DNA of 34,996 bases from positions 1-34,996 of the forward strand of contig JAJXZK010000361.1 of the NCBI GenBank assembly GCA_021780095.1, written 5' to 3'. The DNA comes from Acidobacteriota bacterium (GTDB lineage Bacteria; Acidobacteriota; Terriglobia; Terriglobales; Acidobacteriaceae). Both the position numbers and the translations under genes were made by a program. Each line of letters starts with the position of its first letter. Within the stretch, counting starts at the first letter, position 1. This document shows, piece by piece, positions 1 to 7,537 of this stretch. The notes under the pieces are model-generated. The model saw nothing but the letters and a program-made list of their open reading frames with translations. It was not told the DNA's origin and made no database searches.

Positions 1-111
1 CGCGTGCTGCCCCACCACATATTTGTCCAGCTCCGCCACAATTTGCCGCGGCGTCATTTCATCCAGCGACAGCGCCTGGTCTTCTTCCACTCCAGGTAAA
101 TAAATGGCCAT
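1..111 (-). CDS. hslU: HslU, ATPase subunit of HslUV protease (N-terminal fragment)
   Basis: Only the first 37 codons are inside the window; the gene runs off the left edge. The visible protein begins MAIYLPGVEEDQ and continues with MTPRQIVAELDKYVVGQ, which matches the conserved N-terminus of HslU (E. coli: MTPREIVSELDKHIIGQ). HslU is the AAA+ unfoldase that feeds substrates to the HslV peptidase in the cytoplasm. The ATG at 109-111 has an AGGAG ribosome binding site (117-121 on the plus strand, reverse complement) 5 nt upstream. The gene follows hslV on the same strand after a gap of about 48 nt, the usual hslVU order. The N-terminus has about 18 residues before the conserved MTPR block, a modest extension compared with E. 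coli. Confidence 0.93.
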   Translation of the reverse strand, partial: MAIYLPGVEEDQALSLDEMTPRQIVAELDKYVVGQHA

Positions 112-159
112 ATCCACTCCTCATTCTGTGCCGCAGCCTCGGGCCCCGGCCAGACAGGC

Positions 160-792
160 CTATAGTTCTTCGATGGTGATTTGATCGTTGGTGTAGATGC
201 AGATCTGGCCCGCAATGCGCAAAGACTTTTCCGCAATGTCACGCGCCGACAGCTCAGTGTTCTGGATTAAAGCCCGCGCTGCTGCCAGTGCATAGGAGCC
301 GCCGCTGCCGATCGCCGTTATGCCTTCGTCCGGCTCGATCACGTCGCCCGCTCCGCTGATCAAATATGTCTGGTTCAGGTCCGCTACCACCAACAGCGCT
401 TCCAGATTGCGCAACATCTTATCGGTGCGCCAATCTTTCGCCAGTTCCACTGCAGATCGCCCCAGGTTGCCCGCATACTGCTCCAGCTTGGCCTCAAAGC
501 GGCTGAATAAGGAAAACGCGTCCGCGGTCGATCCGGCGAATCCGGCCAGCACCTTTTCCTGGTACAGGCGGCGAATCTTTCGTGCTGAATGTTTGATCAC
601 GCTCTCGCCCAGCGTTACCTGGCCATCGGCTGCCATCACAACGCGATCGTTGCGGCGCACGCACAACACCGTGGTCGAACGAATTCTCGTTCGTTCAGGT
701 CCAGTTCGCTGGCTGGAAGCACTTCTGCGGCGGGAGACGGAAGGACCGGTTGCGTCGGGGCGCACGTCCGGGTGCAAATTAGGCTCGAACAT
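160..792 (-). CDS. hslV: HslV, threonine peptidase subunit of HslUV, with N-terminal propeptide
   Basis: HslV forms the double-ring peptidase of the HslUV (ClpYQ) protease. The body matches the family closely: [10 protein letters not shown] with the catalytic threonine block, [64 protein letters not shown] and the C-terminus [14 protein letters not shown]. In the E. coli enzyme the catalytic Thr is residue 2 and is exposed by Met removal. Here it lies about 39 residues inside from the ATG at 790-792 (an in-frame TTG sits at 798). The extension, rich in R, P and S, contains no in-frame ATG, GTG or TTG close to the threonine. A TATAAT box lies only a few bases upstream of the start. The product therefore seems to be made with a propeptide that must be removed. 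Family assignment is secure; the exact start is not. Confidence 0.93.
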   Translation of the reverse strand: MFEPNLHPDVRPDATGPSVSRRRSASSQRTGPERTRIRSTTVLCVRRNDRVVMAADGQVTLGESVIKHSARKIRRLYQEKVLAGFAGSTADAFSLFSRFEAKLEQYAGNLGRSAVELAKDWRTDKMLRNLEALLVVADLNQTYLISGAGDVIEPDEGITAIGSGGSYALAAARALIQNTELSARDIAEKSLRIAGQICIYTNDQITIEEL

Positions 793-803
793 CGTCAACT
801 ACG

Positions 804-809
804 ATTATA
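804..809 (-). promoter_or_regulatory. -10 box of the hslV(U) promoter
   Basis: On the minus strand this is a perfect TATAAT inside an AT-rich patch between the divergent hslV and DUF3592-like genes. No good -35 hexamer is seen at 16-18 nt. A start point 6-7 nt downstream would fall at about 797-798, so the transcript would have no leader or only about 5 nt before the ATG at 792. Confidence 0.45.
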
Positions 810-916
810 AGGCAATTATTTACCACTTTTACTCCAAGCTCTACCCGCCAACCCGGCACTTCCGCTATCCTCAAGAGTAGCTCGCACCAGCACACATAGG
901 ATTCGACGAGCACCGT

Positions 917-1390
917 ATGCAATCTTGGTTGTCGCACCACGCTCCTGTCCTTGCCACTACCGCGGCCTCTGTAGCTGCTGTGGGCAGCGTCGTCCTCTGG
1001 TGGGTCATCACGCATCGTAAGTCCGCGGAAGAACGCGAGCGCTTGCGCCGCAAACATCTGGTCGTCCACGGCCGCATCATCGATGGTTCCGTCCTGGACT
1101 GGTCGGAGCAGCCCAACTCCACTGATCTGGGTACGCTGATGTATCGCTACTATATCTCCGGCGTCAGTTATGAGTGTGCTCAAGATCTCACATTCCTCAA
1201 GGGCACCGCGTTGATTGACGCCACCTGCCTTGGCCGTCCTGCTTCCGTTCGCTACGATCCTAAAAATCCCGCCAACAGCATCATCGTCGCCGAAGGCTGG
1301 AGCGGGCTCCAACACCCGAATCGCATCCTCGTTCCCGAATCGATGGAGGCCACAGAGACGCTGTTGCCAACACCTCCAGCGGTAAAATAA
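917..1390 (+). CDS. DUF3592-like single-pass membrane protein
   Basis: This 157-residue protein has one N-terminal hydrophobic segment (about residues 9-32, ending VVLWWVITHRKS). A charged linker follows (AEERERLRRKHL) and then a soluble domain. That domain shows the DUF3592 pattern: a tyrosine-rich strand (GTLMYRYYISGVSYEC), a short turn, and the closing signature PASVRYDPKNPANSIIV, in which a V-x-YDP-x-NP motif is typical. The family has no assigned biochemical function. The gene is divergent from hslV. The CDF transporter follows with the stop at 1390 and the next ATG at 1395, so the two are probably co-transcribed. No strong Shine-Dalgarno sequence is seen. The family call rests on the motif pattern only. 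Confidence 0.75.
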   Translation: MQSWLSHHAPVLATTAASVAAVGSVVLWWVITHRKSAEERERLRRKHLVVHGRIIDGSVLDWSEQPNSTDLGTLMYRYYISGVSYECAQDLTFLKGTALIDATCLGRPASVRYDPKNPANSIIVAEGWSGLQHPNRILVPESMEATETLLPTPPAVK

Positions 1391-1394
1391 CCGT

Positions 1395-2333
1395 ATGCAT
1401 GTGCATGCGCCAGCCAACGATCAAACCAAGCGCATCCTTCGAATTTCGCTGGTGCTCACCTTCGGCTATATTCTGCTGACGCTCCTGGTCGGACTGCGCG
1501 CCCACAGCCTGGCGCTGATCGCCGAGGCCGGCCACAATACTTCCGACTTTCTGGCGCTGCTGCTCTCTTTTGTCGCCGTCTATTTTCACAGCCGCCCCGC
1601 CACCGACAAAAAGACCTTCGGCTATCTCCGCGCCGGCGTCCTGGCCGCGTTCATTAACGCGCTCGCATTGATCGGCATTGCCGTCTGGCTGGCAGTCGAA
1701 GCCGTCGACCGCTTTTTCCATCCGCAAATCGTCGAGCCCCGTCTAATGATGGCCACCGCCGCCGTCGGCGTCGTCATGAACGGCATCCTTGCCTGGATGC
1801 TGTCGCGGGTCAGCAACGACGTCAACATCCGTGGCGCCTTCATCCACATGCTCGGCGATACGCTTTCCACCGCCGCCGTCATCGCCGGCGGCCTGGCCAT
1901 CGCCCTGACGGGCATCCAGTGGGTAGACCCACTGCTTTCGCTCATCATCGCGGTCCTCATCTTCTGGTCTTCGCTCTCCATCATGCGCGAGACGCTGAAT
2001 GTTCTGCTGGAAGGAACGCCGCAGGACCTGTCCCTCACCGACATTCGCGACGCCATGCAAGTGGTTCCCGGCGTCTGCGGTGTCCACGACCTGCATGTCT
2101 GGAGCGTCTGTTCGCACTTGAATGCGCTCGCCTGCCACGTCACCATTTCCGATATTCCGCCTTCCGAAAGCCGCCGCATTCTGACCGACATCAATCGCCG
2201 GCTGAGCCAGAGCTTCAACATTCACCACACCACCATTCAGTTTGAAACGCGCGACGACGCGGGCTGCGCAGTCGAGGACGGATGCCTGCCAACAGACGAA
2301 TCCTTGGCCACCGCCCATACCCATTCGCACTAA
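1395..2333 (+). CDS. Cation diffusion facilitator, zinc exporter type (CzcD/ZitB-like)
   Basis: The 312-residue protein is an inner-membrane CDF transporter that exports divalent metal, most likely Zn(II), in exchange for protons. It has about six transmembrane segments in the first 200 residues. The two intramembrane metal-site motifs are intact: H47-N-T-S-D51 and H151-M-L-G-D155, the HxxxD pair characteristic of zinc-type CDFs. The C-terminal cytoplasmic domain (about 205-290) carries VHDLHVWSVCSHLNALACHV, the usual dimerisation and metal-sensing fold. The extreme ends are His-rich (MHVHAP at the start, AHTHSH at the end). The gene begins 4 nt after the stop of the DUF3592-like gene and is probably translated from the same message. 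Metal specificity is inferred from the motif and was not shown directly. Confidence 0.92.
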   Translation: MHVHAPANDQTKRILRISLVLTFGYILLTLLVGLRAHSLALIAEAGHNTSDFLALLLSFVAVYFHSRPATDKKTFGYLRAGVLAAFINALALIGIAVWLAVEAVDRFFHPQIVEPRLMMATAAVGVVMNGILAWMLSRVSNDVNIRGAFIHMLGDTLSTAAVIAGGLAIALTGIQWVDPLLSLIIAVLIFWSSLSIMRETLNVLLEGTPQDLSLTDIRDAMQVVPGVCGVHDLHVWSVCSHLNALACHVTISDIPPSESRRILTDINRRLSQSFNIHHTTIQFETRDDAGCAVEDGCLPTDESLATAHTHSH

Positions 2334-2517
2334 TTTGTTTGCAGGACTCGCTAACTGGTAGATTCCCCCCGGCACGTCCTCCATGGGTCAAGTTCCAGGT
2401 AGGTCCTGGGCTTCAATCCAGCGAACCCAACCCGAATTCTAGGTCCGCCTTCAGGTGCTCAGGTAGACTGCCAAATCTCAATTCGACGGATGGGCTGCAA
2501 TCTGGGTGAAAATAGGG

Positions 2518-2548
2518 TTGTCAAGTTCTGGGTGTAACCGCTTATAAT
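2518..2548 (+). promoter_or_regulatory. Promoter upstream of the acetyltransferase-like membrane protein
   Basis: TTGTCA at 2518-2523 and a perfect TATAAT at 2543-2548, spaced by 19 nt, fit a housekeeping sigma-70-type promoter with a slightly long spacer. Transcription would start near 2555, giving a leader of about 50 nt before the TTG start at 2607. The rest of the 273-nt gap after the CDF gene shows only a short CCAGG/CCTGG inverted repeat near 2395-2410. Confidence 0.5.
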
Positions 2549-2606
2549 CACAACGAAAAGAAAGCGCAAGTGGGGACATTTCGAAAGAAATGAGGATCAC
2601 ACAGCC

Positions 2607-3806
2607 TTGAGTTCGAAACTCCAAACAAAGTTTCCCGCCGCTCAAACCTACCATGCACCCTCGCTGCCGCAGGCATCCAATCGCCTGCTCTCGCTCGACC
2701 TTCTCCGCGGCCTGACCATCGCGTTCATGATCCTCGTGAACAACGCCGGCGACTTTGGATCTGCGTATTGGCCGCTGCTTCACTCCGCCTGGAACGGTTG
2801 TACGCCGACCGATATCGTGTTCCCCACGTTCCTGTTCATCATCGGAATCACCACCGTCATTTCGACGTCGTCGAGACTCTCGCGCGGCACGCCGAAGCGA
2901 ACGCTCTTGATTCAAATCCTCAGACGCGCTGTGATTTTGTTTCTGCTAGGCATCGTGGTCAACAGTTTTCCCTTCTTCAATCTGCATACGATGCGTTTCT
3001 TCGGAATCCTTCCGCGAATTGCCGTCTGCTACTTCGTCGTGGCAATCCTCTATCTATTTAGCCAGGGCTGGCGCGACAAACTGGCGCTGTTCATCGCAAT
3101 CTTGATCGGCTACTGGGTTCTGCTGCGCTTCGTGCCCGTGCCCGGCTACGGCGTTCCCACCCACGCCGTGCCTTTCATGGATCCGCTGCACAACCTCGCA
3201 TTCTGGGTCGACCGCAGCTTGTTCTCCGCGTCCCACCTGTCCGACGGAACCCACGACATCACCGGTCTCGGCAGCACGTTGCCTTCTATCGCAACGACAT
3301 TGCTGGGCGTTCTGACCGCGCAGTGGCTGCGCACTTCCCACAGCTTCACGACAAAAGTCAGGAATATCGCCCTCGCCGGCATTGTCGCCATTCTCCTGGG
3401 CGGCTTATGGAACTTTACCTTCCCCATCAACAAAGAGCTCTGGAGCAGCTCCTTCGTTCTGTTCGCCGGCGGCGTCAGTATGTTGCTGTTGGCGCTCTTC
3501 ATGTGGATGTTCGACCGCGCTCCTGCTCCTACTTCTGGCAAGAATCGATCCCTTCTCGCCACTTCATTGCTGGTCTTCGGCACCAACGCGATCACCGCTT
3601 ATGTCTTCTCGGAGCTTCTGGCCTCCGGACTCAGCAGCATCCCCACCCATCCCGGAATGAAGCTGCAGGAGACTCTGTATCAGTCGATCCTTCACGTAGT
3701 TCCGAATGCGCCCTTCGCGTCGCTGCTCTACTCGCTCGCCTACGTGGGCGTCTGCTGGCTCTTCACCTACTCGCTCTACCGGCGCGGCGTATTCATTAAA
3801 ATTTGA
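2607..3806 (+). CDS. HGSNAT/NagX-like (DUF5009, COG4299) multi-pass acyltransferase
   Basis: The 399-residue protein has about ten transmembrane segments and the hallmarks of the heparan-alpha-glucosaminide N-acetyltransferase-like family. These include the first-helix signature RLLSLDLLRGLTIAFMILVN at about residues 26-45 and the loop HSAWNGCTPTDIVFPTFLF (59-77). H59 aligns with the histidine proposed to carry the acetyl group in the human enzyme. The family acetylates amino sugars across a membrane; bacterial members are often linked to glycan catabolism, but no sugar genes adjoin here. The start is TTG at 2607. An upstream ATG at 2590 runs into a stop after six codons, and a GAGGA ribosome binding site sits about 10 nt before the TTG. 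The substrate is unknown. Confidence 0.85.
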   Translation: MSSKLQTKFPAAQTYHAPSLPQASNRLLSLDLLRGLTIAFMILVNNAGDFGSAYWPLLHSAWNGCTPTDIVFPTFLFIIGITTVISTSSRLSRGTPKRTLLIQILRRAVILFLLGIVVNSFPFFNLHTMRFFGILPRIAVCYFVVAILYLFSQGWRDKLALFIAILIGYWVLLRFVPVPGYGVPTHAVPFMDPLHNLAFWVDRSLFSASHLSDGTHDITGLGSTLPSIATTLLGVLTAQWLRTSHSFTTKVRNIALAGIVAILLGGLWNFTFPINKELWSSSFVLFAGGVSMLLLALFMWMFDRAPAPTSGKNRSLLATSLLVFGTNAITAYVFSELLASGLSSIPTHPGMKLQETLYQSILHVVPNAPFASLLYSLAYVGVCWLFTYSLYRRGVFIKI

Positions 3807-4003
3807 TGGTGTTACTCGATAAGGACGAAGGCGTTGTCTCAACATCGGCCCCGCAGGTCGCTGGCCGGCAGCCGCACGGAAACCTGTACCGCGGCCGCCC
3901 CGGCACATTGCCTGTGACCTCAATCACGGACAGAGCAGGCTCTGGAGCATACATACATTGACAGCGCGATAGACTGACGACCTGGTAATTCACGGGCGAT
4001 CTC

Positions 4004-4009
4004 AGGAGG
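4004..4009 (+). promoter_or_regulatory. Ribosome binding site of the universal stress protein
   Basis: A perfect AGGAGG lies 10 nt before the ATG at 4020 and fixes that start. The preceding gap (3807-4003) contains a TTGACA at 3958-3963 but no properly spaced -10 box. Confidence 0.7.
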
Positions 4010-4019
4010 GTCAACACGC

Positions 4020-4895
4020 ATGTCACAATTCGCACCGAAATCGATCCTTTGTCCCTTGGACCTGAGTTCGGCCTCGCCCACAGTTTTGCGTTGGGCCAGT
4101 CTGATCGCTGGTTTCTACAACTCGAAACTCCAGGTCCTGCATTCGGAATGGATGGAGTATCCGCGATATTTTCTCCCCTCGCAGGCCGCAGAGTTGGCCG
4201 CTGAATCTGAAAGGGCCCGAAGCGCCATTCGCGACGACCTGGAGCGGCTGGTCAAAGAAACGATTCCTGACGAGATACCGCGTGAGATCACCGTGCTGGA
4301 AGGCCATCCCATCGAGAAGATTCTTGAGTATGCCGAGCGCCACCGGCCAGATCTGATCGTGATGGGCAGCCACGGGCGAAGCGGTGTTGCCCGCATGCGA
4401 CTGGGCTCGGTAGCGGAAAATGTCGTCCAGCAAACCAGCAGTCCCACACTTGTCATACATGCTCCCGGAGGCAAACCCGCCCCTTCAAAAATCTCTGCGA
4501 TTCTCTGCCCGGTCATCTTTGATGAGCACTCAGCCGGGACGATTTCGCTTTCCGCCGCACTGGCGGCCGCCACCGGCGCCCACCTGATTGTGATGCATGT
4601 GGAGGAAGCCGGCCTGCCCCCCGAGGTCAACCGCAAGCAGCTCTGTGAATCCGTTACCTCCGATGCAAGAGCTCACTGCGATGTGGTTGAAGTGATTCGT
4701 CAAGGCAGCGCGGCGGAACAAATCCTGCACGTAGCTCGAGAATACGACGTCGATTTGATTGTGCTGACCGCCATACATCGGCGATTCCTGGACTTTACGG
4801 TCATCGGAACGACCACAGAAAAGGTGATGCGGCATGCGGATTCAGCGGTCCTGGTTATTCCGGCTCGGGAGCAATTGCGGTCATCGGCTGGATGA
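4020..4895 (+). CDS. Tandem universal stress protein (two Usp domains)
   Basis: The 291-residue cytoplasmic protein contains two consecutive Usp folds. Domain 1 (about 6-147) has the opening strand KSILCPLDLS and a complete nucleotide-binding motif G116-x2-G119-x9-G129-S130 (MGSHGRSGVARMRLGS), so it should bind ATP. Domain 2 (about 157-282) starts SKISAILCPVIFD. Its matching motif is degraded (TAIH in place of GxxG, although the final GT is kept), so it probably no longer binds ATP in the usual way. Double-domain Usp proteins of this kind are common in stress-responsive and soil bacteria, and their partners are usually unknown. The gene stands alone, faces the flavocytochrome gene, and is followed by a strong hairpin. 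Confidence 0.92.
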   Translation: MSQFAPKSILCPLDLSSASPTVLRWASLIAGFYNSKLQVLHSEWMEYPRYFLPSQAAELAAESERARSAIRDDLERLVKETIPDEIPREITVLEGHPIEKILEYAERHRPDLIVMGSHGRSGVARMRLGSVAENVVQQTSSPTLVIHAPGGKPAPSKISAILCPVIFDEHSAGTISLSAALAAATGAHLIVMHVEEAGLPPEVNRKQLCESVTSDARAHCDVVEVIRQGSAAEQILHVAREYDVDLIVLTAIHRRFLDFTVIGTTTEKVMRHADSAVLVIPAREQLRSSAG

Positions 4896-4968
4896 CTGGA
4901 GAGCGCGGCCCGCGGAAACCGCTTCCTGGTGAGTGTGGATTGGGCGAAGGGTTTAGCGCATCGGATCT

Positions 4969-4998
4969 GAAGACGGCTGGACTAGGTCAGCCGTCTTC
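4969..4998. terminator. Hairpin terminator between convergent usp and flavocytochrome genes
   Basis: A perfect 11-bp stem (4969-4979 with 4988-4998) closes an 8-nt loop. It lies between two convergent stop codons (4895 plus, 5033 minus), where a bidirectional terminator is expected. There is no clear T-tract on either side, so it may act as a transcript-end stabiliser or a factor-assisted terminator. Confidence 0.65.
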
Positions 4999-5032
4999 CA
5001 GAGCCTCGCAATCTCTTCCGTACACAAGACGC

Positions 5033-6880
5033 TTATGCACGCACCGACATCACATGATGAAAAATGTTGTTCGGATCGTATTTCTTCTTCACCTGCTGCA
5101 GAAACTTATAGTTCGGGCCAAAATATAGTTCCGGCCAGTAATCATGCTGCAGCATCTCCGGGTCGGGATAGTTGATATAGCATCCCTGGTAGTTCTCGCC
5201 CGGGTAGGGCGTTCCCTGGTGCTCGGCATCGACTTGGGGAGATGTGTACAGGTCCTGATAGAGTTCGTTCAAAAAAGCGACGTGTCCTGTATCCTCCGCA
5301 GGGTTCGCCCAGAACGACATAAATTGCAATTTAAAGACACTGGATCGCTGGAATATCACCGTCTGCTCGCCCTTCTCTTTGCGATTGACGGCTCCGCCAA
5401 AGGAGTCGATCAGGATCGACCCGCCCGCCGGCAGGACTCCTGAAACTTCCCGCGTCAGGTGGTGATAAAAGACCGAAATCTCGTGCGGCGTGAAGCTCTT
5501 TCGCATGTAGGACGATTTGTAGGCAGCCCGTTGTCTGGTCCTGCCTCGCGCGCCGCCGCTGCCATCGGTGTCAATCCACTGTGTGCGTGTCAGCGTATAT
5601 GTCCCGCAGTTCATCTTCTGCAGATCGTCACCACGTCCAACTGAACTGGGAGCAACAAGGGCTGCCGCACCACGATTCTGTTGCTGCAGCGAACGCAGAT
5701 ACTTCACGATCCCCTCTGTGTCCTGTTCGCTGAGTTGAGAAAAGGCCGGCATCCCCCCGCCCGTGCCGTTATGCACGATGCTGCGTAGTTCCTCGTCGGA
5801 CATCGCGATCACACTCTTCATGCCGGCAATGTTAGGTCCCCCATTGCCGCCGGTGCCGGTGGCGCCGTGGCAGATCGCGCAGTTCTCCGCAAAGTGCTCC
5901 GCTCCATGGTCGTGGCCGCCACTGTGCACACCCGGAAGGACTCCGACGCTTCCTGCCATCCCGTGATTGTGCTGGCCTCGTGTTGCCGCCTCCACCTCTG
6001 GGCCGCAACTATTGAACACATTCAAAAACTCATGCAGCACGCTCAGGTCCCTGCACGTCCCATCGGGATTGCAGAACTGCACCTGAATCCCAATCTGTCC
6101 ATTGTTCTTGGGGTGCAGATCCATCACAGTGAACAATCCCCACGTGTCCGGATCTTTCCCGCGCGTCGCAAAGTAGTTGCCATAGGCGTTCAGGATCCTG
6201 GCAAATTTCTCCTCCGTCATGTCGGCCCAGGAGAAGGACAGGCTCGCGATTGTCACCTCCTGCGGTGCAGGCGGCAGCGTATCAAAAATGTAGTCCGTAA
6301 TCACGCCGAAGTTGCCCCCACCAACACCGCGGCATGCGCGAAAGAGATCAGCATCGTGCCTGGCGTTGATGGTGCGCGGAACGACATCGCCATTTGCGCC
6401 AACTGTCAGGATCTCGATCTCCGAGACCCAGTCCGTGGTCAGGCCAAACAGCCGGGAGAGAACTCCATAGCCGCCGCCGGTAATGTGCCCCCCCGCGGTG
6501 ACCTCCGAACAACTGGCCCCCGGTAGGGTCAAGTTATAGAGTCTGTAGAGATCTTGATACGCCTTGCCGACGGTGGCCCCTGGGCCAATGCGGTACCGGG
6601 GATCATGGGGCAGATTGCCAGTATGGTTCAGCAAGCCCACATCGATCAGTGTGCCGTTGGGATTATTGATATAGAAATCCGCGTAACAGTTCCCGCCCGA
6701 GCGGATTGTCGGTCGTTTGCCTGCGCTCACCGCCCGCTGAAGCGCCTCGGCCACATCGCCCGCGTTCTGACAGAGTGCAATGTCCGCCACGGACTCCGAG
6801 GACATGGTCGGATACCGAGCATTGTGCGCCTTATTCAGGTTGCTGAAACGCGCATCCCCGCGTGAAACCCTGATCGCCAA
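5033..6880 (-). CDS. Berberine-bridge-type FAD oxidoreductase with an inserted cytochrome c domain
   Basis: The 615-residue protein is built as follows. Residues 30-205 form a PCMH-type FAD-binding domain (RPTIRSGGNCY at 57-66; ASCSEVTAGGHITGGGYG at 122-139). Residues 205-300 are the first half of the substrate domain. A His-rich linker (about 304-326: HNHG, HSGGHDHG) leads to a complete class I cytochrome c domain (about 326-402). The rest of the substrate domain follows (about 425-560), then a BBE C-terminus (CYINYPDPEML, YFGPNYKFLQQVKKKYDP). Haem attachment is C334-A-I-C337-H338 and the likely distal ligand is M377 in GGGMPAF. The flavin-linking Cys aligns with C124, but the usual flavin His is N64. 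Start: TTG with AAGGAG (6887-6892) 6 nt upstream; an in-frame TAA lies just before it, so no signal peptide is encoded. It is probably a dehydrogenase passing electrons from flavin to haem; the substrate is unknown. Confidence 0.9.
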   Translation of the reverse strand: MAIRVSRGDARFSNLNKAHNARYPTMSSESVADIALCQNAGDVAEALQRAVSAGKRPTIRSGGNCYADFYINNPNGTLIDVGLLNHTGNLPHDPRYRIGPGATVGKAYQDLYRLYNLTLPGASCSEVTAGGHITGGGYGVLSRLFGLTTDWVSEIEILTVGANGDVVPRTINARHDADLFRACRGVGGGNFGVITDYIFDTLPPAPQEVTIASLSFSWADMTEEKFARILNAYGNYFATRGKDPDTWGLFTVMDLHPKNNGQIGIQVQFCNPDGTCRDLSVLHEFLNVFNSCGPEVEAATRGQHNHGMAGSVGVLPGVHSGGHDHGAEHFAENCAICHGATGTGGNGGPNIAGMKSVIAMSDEELRSIVHNGTGGGMPAFSQLSEQDTEGIVKYLRSLQQQNRGAAALVAPSSVGRGDDLQKMNCGTYTLTRTQWIDTDGSGGARGRTRQRAAYKSSYMRKSFTPHEISVFYHHLTREVSGVLPAGGSILIDSFGGAVNRKEKGEQTVIFQRSSVFKLQFMSFWANPAEDTGHVAFLNELYQDLYTSPQVDAEHQGTPYPGENYQGCYINYPDPEMLQHDYWPELYFGPNYKFLQQVKKKYDPNNIFHHVMSVRA

Positions 6881-6911
6881 ACAGCGCTCCTTAGCAAGTT
6901 AGTTCTGGCTG

Positions 6912-6917
6912 ATTATA
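6912..6917 (-). promoter_or_regulatory. -10 box upstream of the flavocytochrome gene
   Basis: On the minus strand a perfect TATAAT lies 31 nt before the TTG start and downstream of the ruvX stop. No convincing -35 element is found at normal spacing, so the call is weak. Confidence 0.35.
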
Positions 6918-6944
6918 TAGGGGCCGTACATGGTTGGCCTCCAC

Positions 6945-7445
6945 TCAATCCTGCTCTTGCTTTCCATGCGGCGCTTTCCGCTGTGCATCCAGCCAGCTTT
7001 GCAGGATCAGCACAGCGGCGATCTGGTCGATCACATCTTTTCGATCCCGTGCGCTTCGTCCCACTGCATCCAGGTGACGATGCGCCTCCGCCGTGCTCAT
7101 GCGCTCATCCCACAAATGTACCTGCAAGTTGAATTCTTCCCGCAGGCTGTTGGCAAATTTTTCCGCCGCAATTGCCCTGGGGCTGCGATCCCCGGAAAGA
7201 TGGATCGGCCATCCAATCACAATCCCCGCACATGCATAGCGCCGCAACAGTCGTCCGATCGACCGCAAATCGTTGCGCGCATTGGAGTGGATGATGGTCA
7301 GCAGCGGCTGCGCCGTCAGCCCCAGTTCATCGGAAATAGCGACACCGATTCTTCTCGCCCCATGATCGAGCCCTAGGAAGCGCGAAACCGCTTCTGGATC
7401 GATGGCTCCATCAGACAAAGACGGCGAACTCGGCGGGGTCTCCAC
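6945..7445 (-). CDS. ruvX: RuvX/YqgF, Holliday-junction resolvase-like nuclease (pre-16S rRNA processing)
   Basis: The RNase H-like fold is clear: FLGLDHGARRIGVAISDELG opens the domain with the first catalytic Asp. IVIGWPIHLSGDRSPRA is the family's GxP loop, VHLWDERMSTAEAH supplies the DER motif, and RKDVIDQIAAVLILQSWLD closes it. Family members process the 5' end of 16S rRNA and resemble Holliday junction resolvases. The usual length is about 140 residues. The reading frame stays open far upstream into mltG on the other strand, so an internal start must be used. GTG at 7445 (166 residues) and TTG at 7418 (157 residues) are the best candidates; neither has a clear Shine-Dalgarno sequence. The gene is divergent from mltG. 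Confidence 0.88.
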   Translation of the reverse strand: METPPSSPSLSDGAIDPEAVSRFLGLDHGARRIGVAISDELGLTAQPLLTIIHSNARNDLRSIGRLLRRYACAGIVIGWPIHLSGDRSPRAIAAEKFANSLREEFNLQVHLWDERMSTAEAHRHLDAVGRSARDRKDVIDQIAAVLILQSWLDAQRKAPHGKQEQD

Positions 7446-7537
7446 TAGGGGTGATGGTACCCGAAATGTGGGAACCGGGCCCTCAAGTGGCTCGTACCAC
7501 CTACAATATAGGGAGGCGTTTGTAATCCCTGGAGTTC

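Noticed and set aside
779..1417. A 212-codon minus-strand frame between hslV and the CDF gene
   Set aside because: It overlaps the hslV start and the DUF3592-like protein; the plus-strand product has a membrane segment and a YDP-x-NP motif, this one has nothing.
3958..3963. TTGACA before the universal stress gene as a promoter
   Set aside because: No -10 hexamer is found at 15-20 nt; the nearest TA-rich sequence is more than 20 nt away.
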